Source of the DNA: Bacillota bacterium
GTDB taxonomy: Bacteria > Bacillota_E > RBS10-35 > JAJYVN01
DNA length: 5,404 nucleotides
NCBI GenBank assembly: GCA_021846605.1
Contig: JAJZWQ010000187.1
Span: 1 to 5,404, forward strand
Direction of reading: 5' to 3'
Positions 1 through 5,319 of the stretch are shown here, one piece after another. The translations under genes were made by a program, and so were the position numbers. Each line of letters starts with the position of its first letter. The stretch's first letter is position 1. Below the pieces are notes generated by a model. That model was given only the letters and a program-made list of their open reading frames with translations, did no database searches and was not told the DNA's origin.

Positions 1-708
1 TGCCTGGCCCGGGCGCGCGAGAATGCGCGCGGCGTGCGGGACCATCTCTCGGTGGAGCTCTGGGAGGAACTCAACAAGTTTTACCTGTTCGTCCGCGGCA
101 GCCGGCTGGCCGGCCCCGGCGCGGAGGATGAACCCCACGCGTTCTTGCAGCGGGTCAAGACCAGCGCCTACCTGTTCCAGGGGGTAGCGGACGCCACACT
201 GGTGCGGGACGAGGGGTGGGAGTTCCTGCGCCTTGGGATGTTTCTGGAGCGCCTCTCGCAGACCGCCCGCCTCACGTCCATCCAGGCGACGCTGCTGCAG
301 GACGCCGCGGCCGGCAGCCCCCACCGCTGGATCGCCCTTCTGAAGTCCTGCAGCGCGTTTGAAGCCTATCGCCGGGTGTTCGCGTCGGGCTTTGACCCCG
401 ACCATGCGCTGGAGCTGCTCCTGCTGCACCACGAGTTCCCGCGCTCCGCCTACTTCGCCGCCGCGCGCTTGGTGTCGGCCCTGCGTTCCATCACGGGCAC
501 GGGCCCCGACCGGTACGCGACCCGTTCAGAGCGGGAGGCGGCCCGGCTCTGGAACCGCTTGGCCGTAGCCACCCCCGACGACATTCGGGCGGAAGGGCCA
601 CCAGCGTTTATCACCGGCATCATCGCCGCCGGTGCCCGCATCGGGGAAGCGGTTGCCGCGGATTTCTTCGCCGGTGCGCCCATGTTCTCGGGTGGGGTGA
701 GCTGGTGA
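1..708 (+). CDS. Alpha-E domain protein (DUF403/COG2307 type), 5' end outside window
   Basis: The frame is open from base 1, before the first ATG-like start, so the gene is cut by the window edge. The visible part is 235 residues; family members are usually about 310, so roughly the first 75-85 are missing. The first visible residues, ARENARGVRDHLSVELWEEL followed by N-K-F-Y-L, match the conserved helical core of alpha-E proteins. The rest is rich in predicted helices with the conserved pattern W-E-F-L-R-L-G-M-F-L-E-R, which resembles the family's duplicated (G)-R-x-x-E-R helix. Alpha-E proteins have no proven biochemical activity. They are known from comparative genomics to sit with circularly permuted ATP-grasp amidoligases and transglutaminase-like peptidases, in predicted peptide ligation or modification operons. 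The next gene is exactly such a transglutaminase, overlapping this stop by 4 bases (GTGA), which implies translational coupling. The family call is firm; the role is inferred. Confidence 0.9.
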   Translation, partial: CLARARENARGVRDHLSVELWEELNKFYLFVRGSRLAGPGAEDEPHAFLQRVKTSAYLFQGVADATLVRDEGWEFLRLGMFLERLSQTARLTSIQATLLQDAAAGSPHRWIALLKSCSAFEAYRRVFASGFDPDHALELLLLHHEFPRSAYFAAARLVSALRSITGTGPDRYATRSEREAARLWNRLAVATPDDIRAEGPPAFITGIIAAGARIGEAVAADFFAGAPMFSGGVSW

Positions 709-1493
709 GGCTTCATGTGTGCCACGACACCGCCTACACCTACGGGCAGGACGTGCACTCCAGTTACAACGAGCTGCGTCTGCTTCCGCCGGAGTGCCCC
801 GCGCAGCACGTGGTGCAGGCCAGTCTCCAGACCGTGCCGCACGGCTTCCAACAAGCCTTCCTGGACTACTACGGCAACCGCACGGTGTACGTGGAAGTGC
901 GGCAGCAACATAACCGTCTGGACATCCGCGCGGAAATGGTGGCGGAGACCTACGGCGGCGCCCTGGAGGTCCCCGGGCGCCGCAACGACGAATTCTTGCA
1001 GGCGGGTGCCCTCACTCGGCCCGCACCTGAGACCGCTACCCAACTCCGCACCCTGGCGGCTGGCGACGCCACCGGCCTCATGCGCGAGGTCCGGGGACTG
1101 TTGGCCTACCAAAGCGGGGTCACGGACACGGACACCGACGTGAACGCGGCGCTGCAGTTGCGCCGGGGCGTCTGCCAGGACTTTGCCCACGTCTTTATCA
1201 CGGCCTGCCGCCTCAAGGGGCTGCCGGCGCGCTACGTGGCCGGCTATCTCTGGCAGCGCGGACCGGGCGGACCCCAGGAAAGCCACGCCTGGGCGGAGGT
1301 CTATGCGCAGGGCGAGTGGCGTGCGTGGGATCCCACGCACGGCTGTCCGGCGGACGAGCGCTACCTGGGGGTGGCGGTCGGGCGGGATTATGCCGATATC
1401 CCCCCGGTGCGGGGAGTGGTATTCGGGGCTGGCACGCAGGGGATGCGCGTGCGGCTGCGCGTGGTGGAGCAGGTGACCGAGTCCCACCAATAG
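705..1493 (+). CDS. Transglutaminase-like cysteine peptidase (COG1305 type)
   Basis: The product has 262 residues, normal for the bacterial family. It has an N-terminal beta-rich transglutaminase-associated domain (about residues 1-85: LHVCHDTAYTYG, then N-E-L-R-L-L-P) followed by the papain-like transglutaminase core. The catalytic triad is visible and intact: Cys157 in RRGVCQDFAHVF, His194 in ESHAWAEVY and Asp209 in WRAWDPTHG. The C-terminal GRDYADIPPVRGVVFG (about 227-241) is a hallmark of this subfamily. There is no signal peptide or membrane segment, so it is probably cytoplasmic. These proteins are thought to hydrolyse or transfer peptide or isopeptide amide bonds; the substrate is unknown. 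The GTG start at 705 overlaps the alpha-E stop in GTGA and has a modest G-rich SD-like stretch (694-701). It gives exactly the conserved N-terminus. It is probably co-transcribed with the alpha-E gene and an ATP-grasp gene expected further left. Confidence 0.93.
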   Translation: MRLHVCHDTAYTYGQDVHSSYNELRLLPPECPAQHVVQASLQTVPHGFQQAFLDYYGNRTVYVEVRQQHNRLDIRAEMVAETYGGALEVPGRRNDEFLQAGALTRPAPETATQLRTLAAGDATGLMREVRGLLAYQSGVTDTDTDVNAALQLRRGVCQDFAHVFITACRLKGLPARYVAGYLWQRGPGGPQESHAWAEVYAQGEWRAWDPTHGCPADERYLGVAVGRDYADIPPVRGVVFGAGTQGMRVRLRVVEQVTESHQ

Positions 1494-1563
1494 CGGCAGG
1501 CGGCGGGATGCGTCAGTTCACGCCGGCCGCGGACGCCCGGGACAGGACGGCGGAGTTGCAGGA

Positions 1564-1586
1564 CCAGAGGGCGTGAAGTCCCCTGG
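1564..1586. terminator. Imperfect hairpin between convergent genes, possible bidirectional terminator
   Basis: CCAG-A-GGG (1564-1571) can pair with CCCCTGG (1580-1586) around an 8-base loop, with one bulged A. It touches the stop codon of the - strand CheX-like gene and lies 71 bases past the + strand transglutaminase stop. It sits in the only space between two converging transcripts, where a terminator is expected. There is no U-tract on either side, so a Rho-independent mechanism is not well supported. The rest of the 93-base junction shows no gene and no clearer structure. Confidence 0.2.
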
Positions 1587-2102
1587 CTATCCGGTGGGCC
1601 CGTACGCCACATCCCATGCGTGGGCGCGGCTGTCATGCAGCGCCAGGTGGATCTTCATGGGGCCCAGCGAGGTGGCAAGTGCTACCACGAGACGGTCAAA
1701 CGGCTGGTCGGCCAGGATGCACCGTGGGTGCAGCGTGACGATGGGCCGAGAGATGGCGCAGCGCACGCCTTCTTCCTCCAGCGCCGCGGCGGCGTGACCG
1801 AAGACCATGGAGCCGAACTCACCCAACGCGCTTTCGACGCGCTGGTCATTCCAGCGTGCCGCCAGACGGTTCCCGAGTAGCACCCCCGCCAGGTGCTCGG
1901 CCACGGACTGGTCAAACCCGTAGAGCACCCCTCCGCCCAGGGCCCCCACGATGGGGACGATGACCGTTACCGGCTCGGTGGTGTCGTCCCCGGACTCGAC
2001 GGCTGGCGCACCTACGCGTTCCGCCCGCACCCCCAGCGACTCCAACGCGGAAAAGGCTCCGCGCACGAACGGGTTCAACAACCGTACGTCGGGTAGAACC
2101 AC
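1587..2102 (-). CDS. CheX-like chemotaxis phosphatase-fold protein with altered active site
   Basis: The 171-residue product resembles the CheC/CheX/FliY phosphatase fold throughout. It opens with L-L-N-P-F-V-x-x-A (residues 8-16, as in CheX 'NPF' starts). A glycine-rich strand, VGALGGGVLYGFD (52-64), is followed by the helical signature SALGEFGSMVFGHAAAALEE (91-110) and a conserved Pro120. CheX dephosphorylates CheY-P or other receiver domains with an Asp/Ser-xxx-Glu-xx-Asn motif. Here the motif reads S91-xxx-E95-xx-S98, so Glu is kept but Asn is replaced by Ser, and the later GNA is GHA. The protein may therefore be a weak phosphatase, or a binding or scaffold variant; this is inference. 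The GTG start at 2100-2102 is supported by AGGGAGG 7 bases upstream (2110-2116). No other chemotaxis gene is in the window, so the partner response regulator is unknown. Other CheC-like subfamilies are possible. Confidence 0.75.
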   Translation of the reverse strand: MVLPDVRLLNPFVRGAFSALESLGVRAERVGAPAVESGDDTTEPVTVIVPIVGALGGGVLYGFDQSVAEHLAGVLLGNRLAARWNDQRVESALGEFGSMVFGHAAAALEEEGVRCAISRPIVTLHPRCILADQPFDRLVVALATSLGPMKIHLALHDSRAHAWDVAYGPTG

Positions 2103-2386
2103 TGCCCTGCCTCCCTGTGCGCACTCCCGTTTCGCGGTTTGGCGTGCGGAGGGGTCTTCAAGCGATCAGCCGCCGTCCATAAGCGCAACGCTTCTGTTTA
2201 TCGTACGTGTATGGCCGCGCCTTTGAGTGCTACGCGAGCTCGGCGCGTGTTGGGCGCCGCGGGGGGGACGCGAGGGGCTTGGGTGGGGGACCCGGGGTGC
2301 GCCGTGGAATGCGGCATCCTTCGGGCGGGGCAAGTCGCTTCTGCCTCCGGGCTGCCCCCGGTAGGAGCGCTCCGCTCCGCGGCCGG
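2103..2386. other. Gap between urease gamma and CheX-like genes, no gene seen
   Basis: These 284 bases separate two genes on the same strand. Read on the - strand directly after the urease gamma stop, there is no ribosome-binding site followed by a urease beta-like start (M-I-P-G-E), and no beta-subunit motif. Other open frames here are antisense or extension shadows with Arg/Gly/Ala-rich composition. A short inverted repeat, GGAGCG-CTC-CGCTCC (2364-2378), lies 9 bases past the urease gamma stop and could act as a weak transcript end, although no U-tract follows. The part nearest the CheX-like gene contains its SD site and presumably its promoter. Confidence 0.6.
2198..2225 (-). promoter_or_regulatory. 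Weak sigma-28-like promoter candidate ahead of the CheX-like gene
   Basis: On the - strand, CAAAGGCG, 12 bases, then TACGATAA can be read as a poor match to the flagellar/chemotaxis sigma-28 consensus (TAAAGTTT, N11, GCCGATAA). The -10 part matches 6 of 8 positions and the -35 part about 4 of 8, with spacing one base too long. It lies about 95 bases upstream of the CheX-like start in a locally AT-richer patch (about 2185-2215). It is suggestive only because of the gene it precedes. The rest of the 2103-2386 gap shows no gene. Confidence 0.15.
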
Positions 2387-2785
2387 TCAGGCGCCGGTGC
2401 CGTGCACGGCGAGGGTCGGCCGCAGTGCGCGCAGGCCTTCGGACTGCACCGGCCGCGCCGGCGGCGTGGCTACGGATGCGGCGCCCAAGGGATCGTGCAC
2501 AGACACCAGCTTGGTGCCGTCGGCAAATGTCGCCTCGACCTGTACCAGGTGCAGCAGTTCCGGTACTCCGGGCAACACGTCGGCGACGCCGAGTACGTGA
2601 TGGCCGGACTCCACCAATTGGTCGACGCTGCGCCCGTCGCGGGCGCCCTCGAGCACGTGCAGGCGAATCAGGGCCATGGCCTCCGGGTACCCGAGCCGCA
2701 GGCCGCGGGCCCGCCGCTGCGCCGCAACGGCGGCGACTCCCTGGAGCAGCAGCAGACGGTCTCGTTCGCGTTCAGGGACGGGCAT
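2387..2785 (-). CDS. ureA: Urease subunit gamma, orphan, with extra C-terminal tail
   Basis: Residues 1-100 match the urease gamma subunit along its length. [17 protein letters not shown] (24-40) is followed by [19 protein letters not shown] (43-61), then L-P-G-V-P-E-L and [20 protein letters not shown] (81-100). Urease hydrolyses urea to ammonia and carbamate as a gamma-beta-alpha complex; gamma is structural and carries no nickel ligands. The usual length is about 100, but this has 132, with a Pro/Ala-rich tail (101-132) that does not look like a beta subunit. The ATG at 2783-2785 is chosen because AGGAG lies 6 bases upstream. An in-frame ATG 30 bases further out has no SD, and its extra residues (ARNWWEEK) do not resemble the family. 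No ureB, ureC or accessory gene is adjacent, so the catalytic subunits must be elsewhere in the genome or lost. The family call is very secure; function alone is doubtful. Confidence 0.92.
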   Translation of the reverse strand: MPVPERERDRLLLLQGVAAVAAQRRARGLRLGYPEAMALIRLHVLEGARDGRSVDQLVESGHHVLGVADVLPGVPELLHLVQVEATFADGTKLVSVHDPLGAASVATPPARPVQSEGLRALRPTLAVHGTGA

Positions 2786-2791
2786 GGGCTT

Positions 2792-2799
2792 CTCCTCCC
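2792..2799 (-). promoter_or_regulatory. Ribosome-binding site deciding the urease gamma start
   Basis: The - strand reads GGGAGGAG here. Its AGGAG core ends 6 bases before the ATG at 2785, an ideal SD spacing. The upstream alternative ATG at 2815 is preceded by GTAATGGCACGGG, with no SD. This fixes the start of the urease gamma gene at 2785. Confidence 0.8.
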
Positions 2800-3082
2800 A
2801 CCAGTTTCGGGCCATCCCGTGCCATTACACGCCGCCCTGTCCGGTAACGGCGAGAAGCGGTCAGATTCTCTGCGCGGTTTTGGCGTCTATCTCACACCGG
2901 GGCAAGGGCAACTCCATGAAACGTCAGCGTTCAGTCGATAAACTTGCCCTTTGGTCCGGCCGCGCGGGTCGCGACGTCTGGGCCGCCCGAGCCGGCGCCC
3001 GCCGCCCCTTCCAGGGTGTCGCTGATCGGTTAAGGAATTTCCGTGAGGGCGATGGGGCGTGCCTGCGGTTGTTGGCGGCCGG

Positions 3083-3097
3083 GGGGCCCAGGGCCCC
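3083..3097. repeat. GC-only inverted repeat
   Basis: GGGGCCC-A-GGGCCCC is a perfect 7-base inverted repeat around a single base; as RNA it would close as a shorter stem with a loop of about five bases. It lies about 190 bases past the reductase stop and 300 bases upstream of urease gamma. No U-tract is present. In DNA this GC-rich it may be chance. Confidence 0.3.
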
Positions 3098-3177
3098 AGA
3101 CCGGCGGTGCGCCAAGATCACCCAGCACCCGGCCCTGCGCTTTTAGCGCCGTTTCCCGGCGGTCTTCTCGCCAGCGG

Positions 3178-3200
3178 TGGCGACCGCCGCATGGTCGCCA
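3178..3200 (-). terminator. Hairpin downstream of the reductase gene, possible terminator
   Basis: TGGCGACC (3178-3185) pairs perfectly with GGTCGCCA (3193-3200) around a 7-base loop. A further G-T pair can close it at the base. It begins about 85 bases past the stop of the reductase, the last gene of the molybdoenzyme unit, where a transcript end is expected. No U-tract follows on the - strand, so it may be a 3' stabilising hairpin or a Rho-assisted end rather than a classical intrinsic terminator. Confidence 0.3.
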
Positions 3201-3284
3201 TGTCGCCGCCACCCGGCCCGGAGACCGCGTGTTCCGGGACGGCTGGCGGCCAGCCCCCGTGCGGCAACGCCCCGGACGAGCCGG

Positions 3285-3989
3285 CTACGGACCGGAGGCC
3301 CCAAAGCGTTCCGTGCGGATGCGGTCCGGGGGATGGCCGAGGCGGTCCAGGGCCGTTGCTCCAGCCTCCACAAACCCCGAGGGCCCGCAGACATAGGCCA
3401 GCGGGCGCGCATCCACGGGCCACGCCACGGCTTGCACCATGTCCTGGTCGAGGCGGCGGGCAAAGCCGGTCCAGCCCGCCGGTGTCGCGCGCGTAAACGT
3501 ATGGACGACGGCCAGCGTCGAATCGGCGCGTTCCAGTGCCGCAAGTTCCTCCCGGTAGATCACGTCGGCAGGGGTGCGGCAGGAGTACAGCAGGCGCGCG
3601 GGTGACGGCGGGGCGTGCCGCGCGCGGTGCCGGAGCATCGCCATCACGGGCACGACCCCCGCACCACCGGCCAGCAGCAGGAGCGGCCCGGGGATGGAGT
3701 GGTCCCAAACGAAGTAGCCGCCCAACGGACCGCGGAGTTCCAGGAGGTTGCCCACGCGGATCTCCCGGGTGAGGTATGCAGACACCTCGCCGTCGTCTAG
3801 CCGTTCGACCGTGAGCGCCAGGACCGGATCTTCTGGGGCGGAGGCGAGCGAATACGACCGCTGGGCCTGGTAGCCGTCCTCCGCGGTCAGGCGCACGTCG
3901 ACGTGCTGTCCGGCCCGGTGCCCGGGCCAGTCCGGGACGTTCAGGAGCAGCGTGCGGACGCGGGGGGTCTCGTCCCGCACGCCGACCAC
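3285..3989 (-). CDS. FAD/NAD(P)-binding ferredoxin reductase-like protein, partner of the molybdoenzyme
   Basis: The product belongs to the ferredoxin-NADP reductase superfamily. Counting from the GTG at 3989, a beta-barrel FAD domain has GHRAGQHVDVRLTAEDGYQA and the flavin motif RSYSLAS (44-50). The NAD(P) domain has LLLLAGGAGVVPVMAMLR (103-120), SCRTPADVIYREEL, and YVCGPSGFVEAG (199-210). It ends in I-R-T-E-R-F-G. There is no C-terminal 2Fe-2S domain, so this is the short two-domain form moving electrons between NAD(P)H and a partner. That partner is probably the sulfite-oxidase-like enzyme encoded immediately upstream; this pairing is common in bacteria. The GTG given is the conservative start. 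It has no SD, and the reading frame is open for ten more codons with family-like residues (LAWRRARV). A CTG at 4017-4019 with GAAGGAG 8 bases upstream is probably the true start, overlapping the previous stop by 13 bases. Confidence 0.9.
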   Translation of the reverse strand: MVGVRDETPRVRTLLLNVPDWPGHRAGQHVDVRLTAEDGYQAQRSYSLASAPEDPVLALTVERLDDGEVSAYLTREIRVGNLLELRGPLGGYFVWDHSIPGPLLLLAGGAGVVPVMAMLRHRARHAPPSPARLLYSCRTPADVIYREELAALERADSTLAVVHTFTRATPAGWTGFARRLDQDMVQAVAWPVDARPLAYVCGPSGFVEAGATALDRLGHPPDRIRTERFGASGP

Positions 3990-4006
3990 CCGGGCCCGCC
4001 GCCAGG

Positions 4007-4624
4007 CTAGTCGTCCCAGTAGCGTTGCTCCTTCCAGGGATCACCCTGGTTGTGGTACCCCCGCTTCTCCCAGAAGCCCGGTTCGTCCCCGGTCACCAGG
4101 CGCAGGCCGCGCACCCACTTGGCGCTTTTCCACAGGTACAGCGCCGGTACCAAAAGTCGCGCCGGCCCGCCGTGCTCGGCCTGCAGGGGCTGTCCCTCGT
4201 AGCCGTCGGCCACCCAGGCCCGCCCCCCCCGCACCGCCTCCAGGGGCACGTTGGTGGTATATCCGCCGTCGCAGAACGCCACCACGTGGGTCACGCCGCC
4301 TGGGACCTCCCCCAACAGGGTGTCGACCGAGACACCGCGCCAGTGCGTGTCCAGCTTGGACCAACGTGTGACGCAATGGATGTCGCAGGTGACGTCCTGG
4401 TGGGGCAGCGCGCCGAACTCCTGCCACGTCCAGCGGCCGCGGTCGGTCCCGTCCGGCCCCAGGATGCGGAAGTCCCAGCGCTCCAGGTCCACCCGCGGCG
4501 TGGGGCCAGCAGTGAGGACGGGAAAGCCGCGCTCCAGGTACTGCCCCGGCGGGATCCGCTCCCGCACCTCCGGCGCCGGGCGGCGGCCACGAAACCCGGG
4601 GCTTACGATGTCCTCGTTGCTCAC
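4007..4624 (-). CDS. Sulfite oxidase-like molybdopterin oxidoreductase (YuiH-type)
   Basis: This 205-residue protein fits the short bacterial sulfite-oxidase-like family, a single molybdopterin domain without a haem or dimerisation domain. Conserved landmarks in order are F-R-G-R-R-P-A-P-E-V-R-E-R-I-P-P-G-Q (11-28) and W-D-F-R-I-L-G (50-56). Then come CDIHCVTRWSKLDTHWRGV (80-98), FCDGGYTTNVPLEA (117-130), HGGPARLLVPALYLWKSAKW (151-170) and GFWEKRGYHNQGDPWKEQRY. Cys84 in HCVTRWS is the likely molybdenum ligand. There is no twin-arginine or other signal peptide, so it should be cytoplasmic, unlike periplasmic YedY/MsrP. The substrate is unknown and may not be sulfite. The GTG at 4622-4624 is preferred over earlier in-frame starts because GGAGG (4632-4636) lies 7 bases upstream, and the preceding residues are Arg/Gly-rich and not family-like. 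The reductase gene follows with overlapping signals. Confidence 0.92.
   Translation of the reverse strand: MSNEDIVSPGFRGRRPAPEVRERIPPGQYLERGFPVLTAGPTPRVDLERWDFRILGPDGTDRGRWTWQEFGALPHQDVTCDIHCVTRWSKLDTHWRGVSVDTLLGEVPGGVTHVVAFCDGGYTTNVPLEAVRGGRAWVADGYEGQPLQAEHGGPARLLVPALYLWKSAKWVRGLRLVTGDEPGFWEKRGYHNQGDPWKEQRYWDD
4028..4034 (-). promoter_or_regulatory. Shine-Dalgarno site pointing to a CTG start for the reductase
   Basis: The - strand reads GAAGGAG here, followed by 8 bases and then CTG (4019-4017) in the reductase frame. It lies inside the last codons of the molybdoenzyme gene. No ATG, GTG or TTG lies in frame between the upstream in-frame stop (TGA, near 4040) and the GTG at 3989, so this site most simply serves a CTG start. 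Confidence 0.5.
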
Positions 4625-4673
4625 TGCCGTGCCTCCGCTCCCGGGCTCCCCGCCCGGCGTGTCCGGCGATGAT

Positions 4674-5267
4674 CTATGCCCTGCGCGTCTGCGCCGATTT
4701 TCCCCGCTCTGCCGCCGCGATCCCCGTCCGCACAAAGGCGCTGCACCCGTCCACCTGCTCCTCGCTCAGGCCATGGAGGACGACGGCGCCCGCAAAGCCG
4801 AGGCCGTGCAGCAGCCCCAGGTAGTGTGGGTAGTCCAGGCGGCCGTGACCCGCCGGCAGATCCCCGGCCGCGCCGTCATGGTCCAGATCCTTGGCGTGGG
4901 CGAGGACGATGTCCCGACCAAGCAGGGAGAACGCTTCGTCCAGGATGGCGTCCATCCGCGACAGTTCCCCGGTGCGGAACAGGTTTGCGCCGTCGATGCA
5001 CACGCCCAAGCGCGGCGAGCCGACTTCGTCCAGGAGTCGGCGCGCCCGCGCGGCGGAATCGATCACGTTGCTGACCTCCGGTTCGACCGCGAGCGTCACG
5101 CCCTGCGCCTCGGCCTCCGGGAGCACACTGGCCAGCGACTCCAAGAGGTCCCGCCAGGCCTCCGGGCTCCCGTTGTCCGGGTGGGGGCTCCACATGCTCT
5201 CCCGGTTGCGCGTGCCGGTGCACAGCGTCACGATGTCCGCGCCAAGCCGGGGACAGGCGGCGATCAC
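4674..5267 (-). CDS. Sugar phosphate isomerase/epimerase (xylose isomerase-like TIM barrel), N-terminally truncated
   Basis: The product matches the C-terminal two thirds of AP-endonuclease-2/xylose-isomerase-like TIM-barrel proteins. Landmarks are IVTLCTGTRN (12-21), MWSPHPDNGSPEAWRDLL (25-42) and VTLAVEPEVSNVIDSAARAR (57-76). Next come LGVCIDGANL (about 86-95), DIVLAHAKDLDHDG and AVVLHGL near the end. Glu, Asp, His and His/Glu residues at these strand ends usually bind the metal in the family. Members are about 270 residues; this has 198 codons including the stop from a GTG with no SD. Upstream, the frame is open to a stop at 5349-5351. Family-like residues continue (HPPAHRAEGARRLRGV) to about 5316 but then stop, where base composition also changes. 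The first barrel strands are therefore missing and this is likely a remnant or pseudogene. Substrate cannot be named. The molybdoenzyme gene starts 49 bases downstream. Confidence 0.8.
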   Translation of the reverse strand: MIAACPRLGADIVTLCTGTRNRESMWSPHPDNGSPEAWRDLLESLASVLPEAEAQGVTLAVEPEVSNVIDSAARARRLLDEVGSPRLGVCIDGANLFRTGELSRMDAILDEAFSLLGRDIVLAHAKDLDHDGAAGDLPAGHGRLDYPHYLGLLHGLGFAGAVVLHGLSEEQVDGCSAFVRTGIAAAERGKSAQTRRA

Positions 5268-5319
5268 TCCCCGCAGGCGGCGCGCGCCCTCCGCGCGGTG
5301 CGCCGGGGGGTGCGTCCCA

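Larger units (their letters stand above)
2786..3284. other. ~500-base gap upstream of urease gamma, no convincing gene
   Basis: No open frame here gives a recognisable protein on either strand. Candidates such as a + strand frame from the ATG at 2916 to 3146, and - strand frames of 60-65 residues between 2924 and 3212, are Arg/Ala/Pro/Gly-rich and lack good SD sites. The right part, just past the reductase stop, carries GC hairpins (3083-3097 and 3178-3200). The left part (2820-2960) is AT-richer and probably contains the urease gamma promoter, but I find no convincing -35/-10 pair. It could hold an unrecognised small RNA or decayed gene, but nothing visible requires that. Confidence 0.55.

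Noticed and set aside
450..1490. Long - strand open frame (346 codons) opposite the alpha-E and transglutaminase genes
   Set aside because: It is antisense to two genes with clear family motifs and an intact catalytic triad. Its product is rich in His/Arg/Gly/Ala with no domain, typical of GC-rich shadow frames.
2361..2384. GTAGGAGCG start resembling a REP-like repeat of gammaproteobacteria, with a short hairpin at 2364-2378
   Set aside because: Only the first few bases match, there is a single copy in the window, and the hairpin is short and GC-only.
2387..2815. Longer urease gamma start at 2815
   Set aside because: There is no SD before the ATG at 2815 and the extra ten residues do not match the family, whereas the ATG at 2785 has AGGAG at 6 bases.
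2207..2941. + strand 244-codon frame across the urease gamma gene
   Set aside because: It is antisense to the highly conserved urease gamma core, with no recognisable domain and no ribosome-binding site.
2916..3146. + strand frame from an ATG in the gap (76 codons)
   Set aside because: Only a poor SD-like G/A stretch precedes it, composition is Arg/Ala/Gly-rich and no family is recognised. Possible but unsupported.
3118..4044. - strand 308-codon frame overlapping the ferredoxin reductase in another frame
   Set aside because: It is out of frame with the flavin and NAD(P) motifs, its product is dominated by Pro, Arg and Gly, and it shows no domain.
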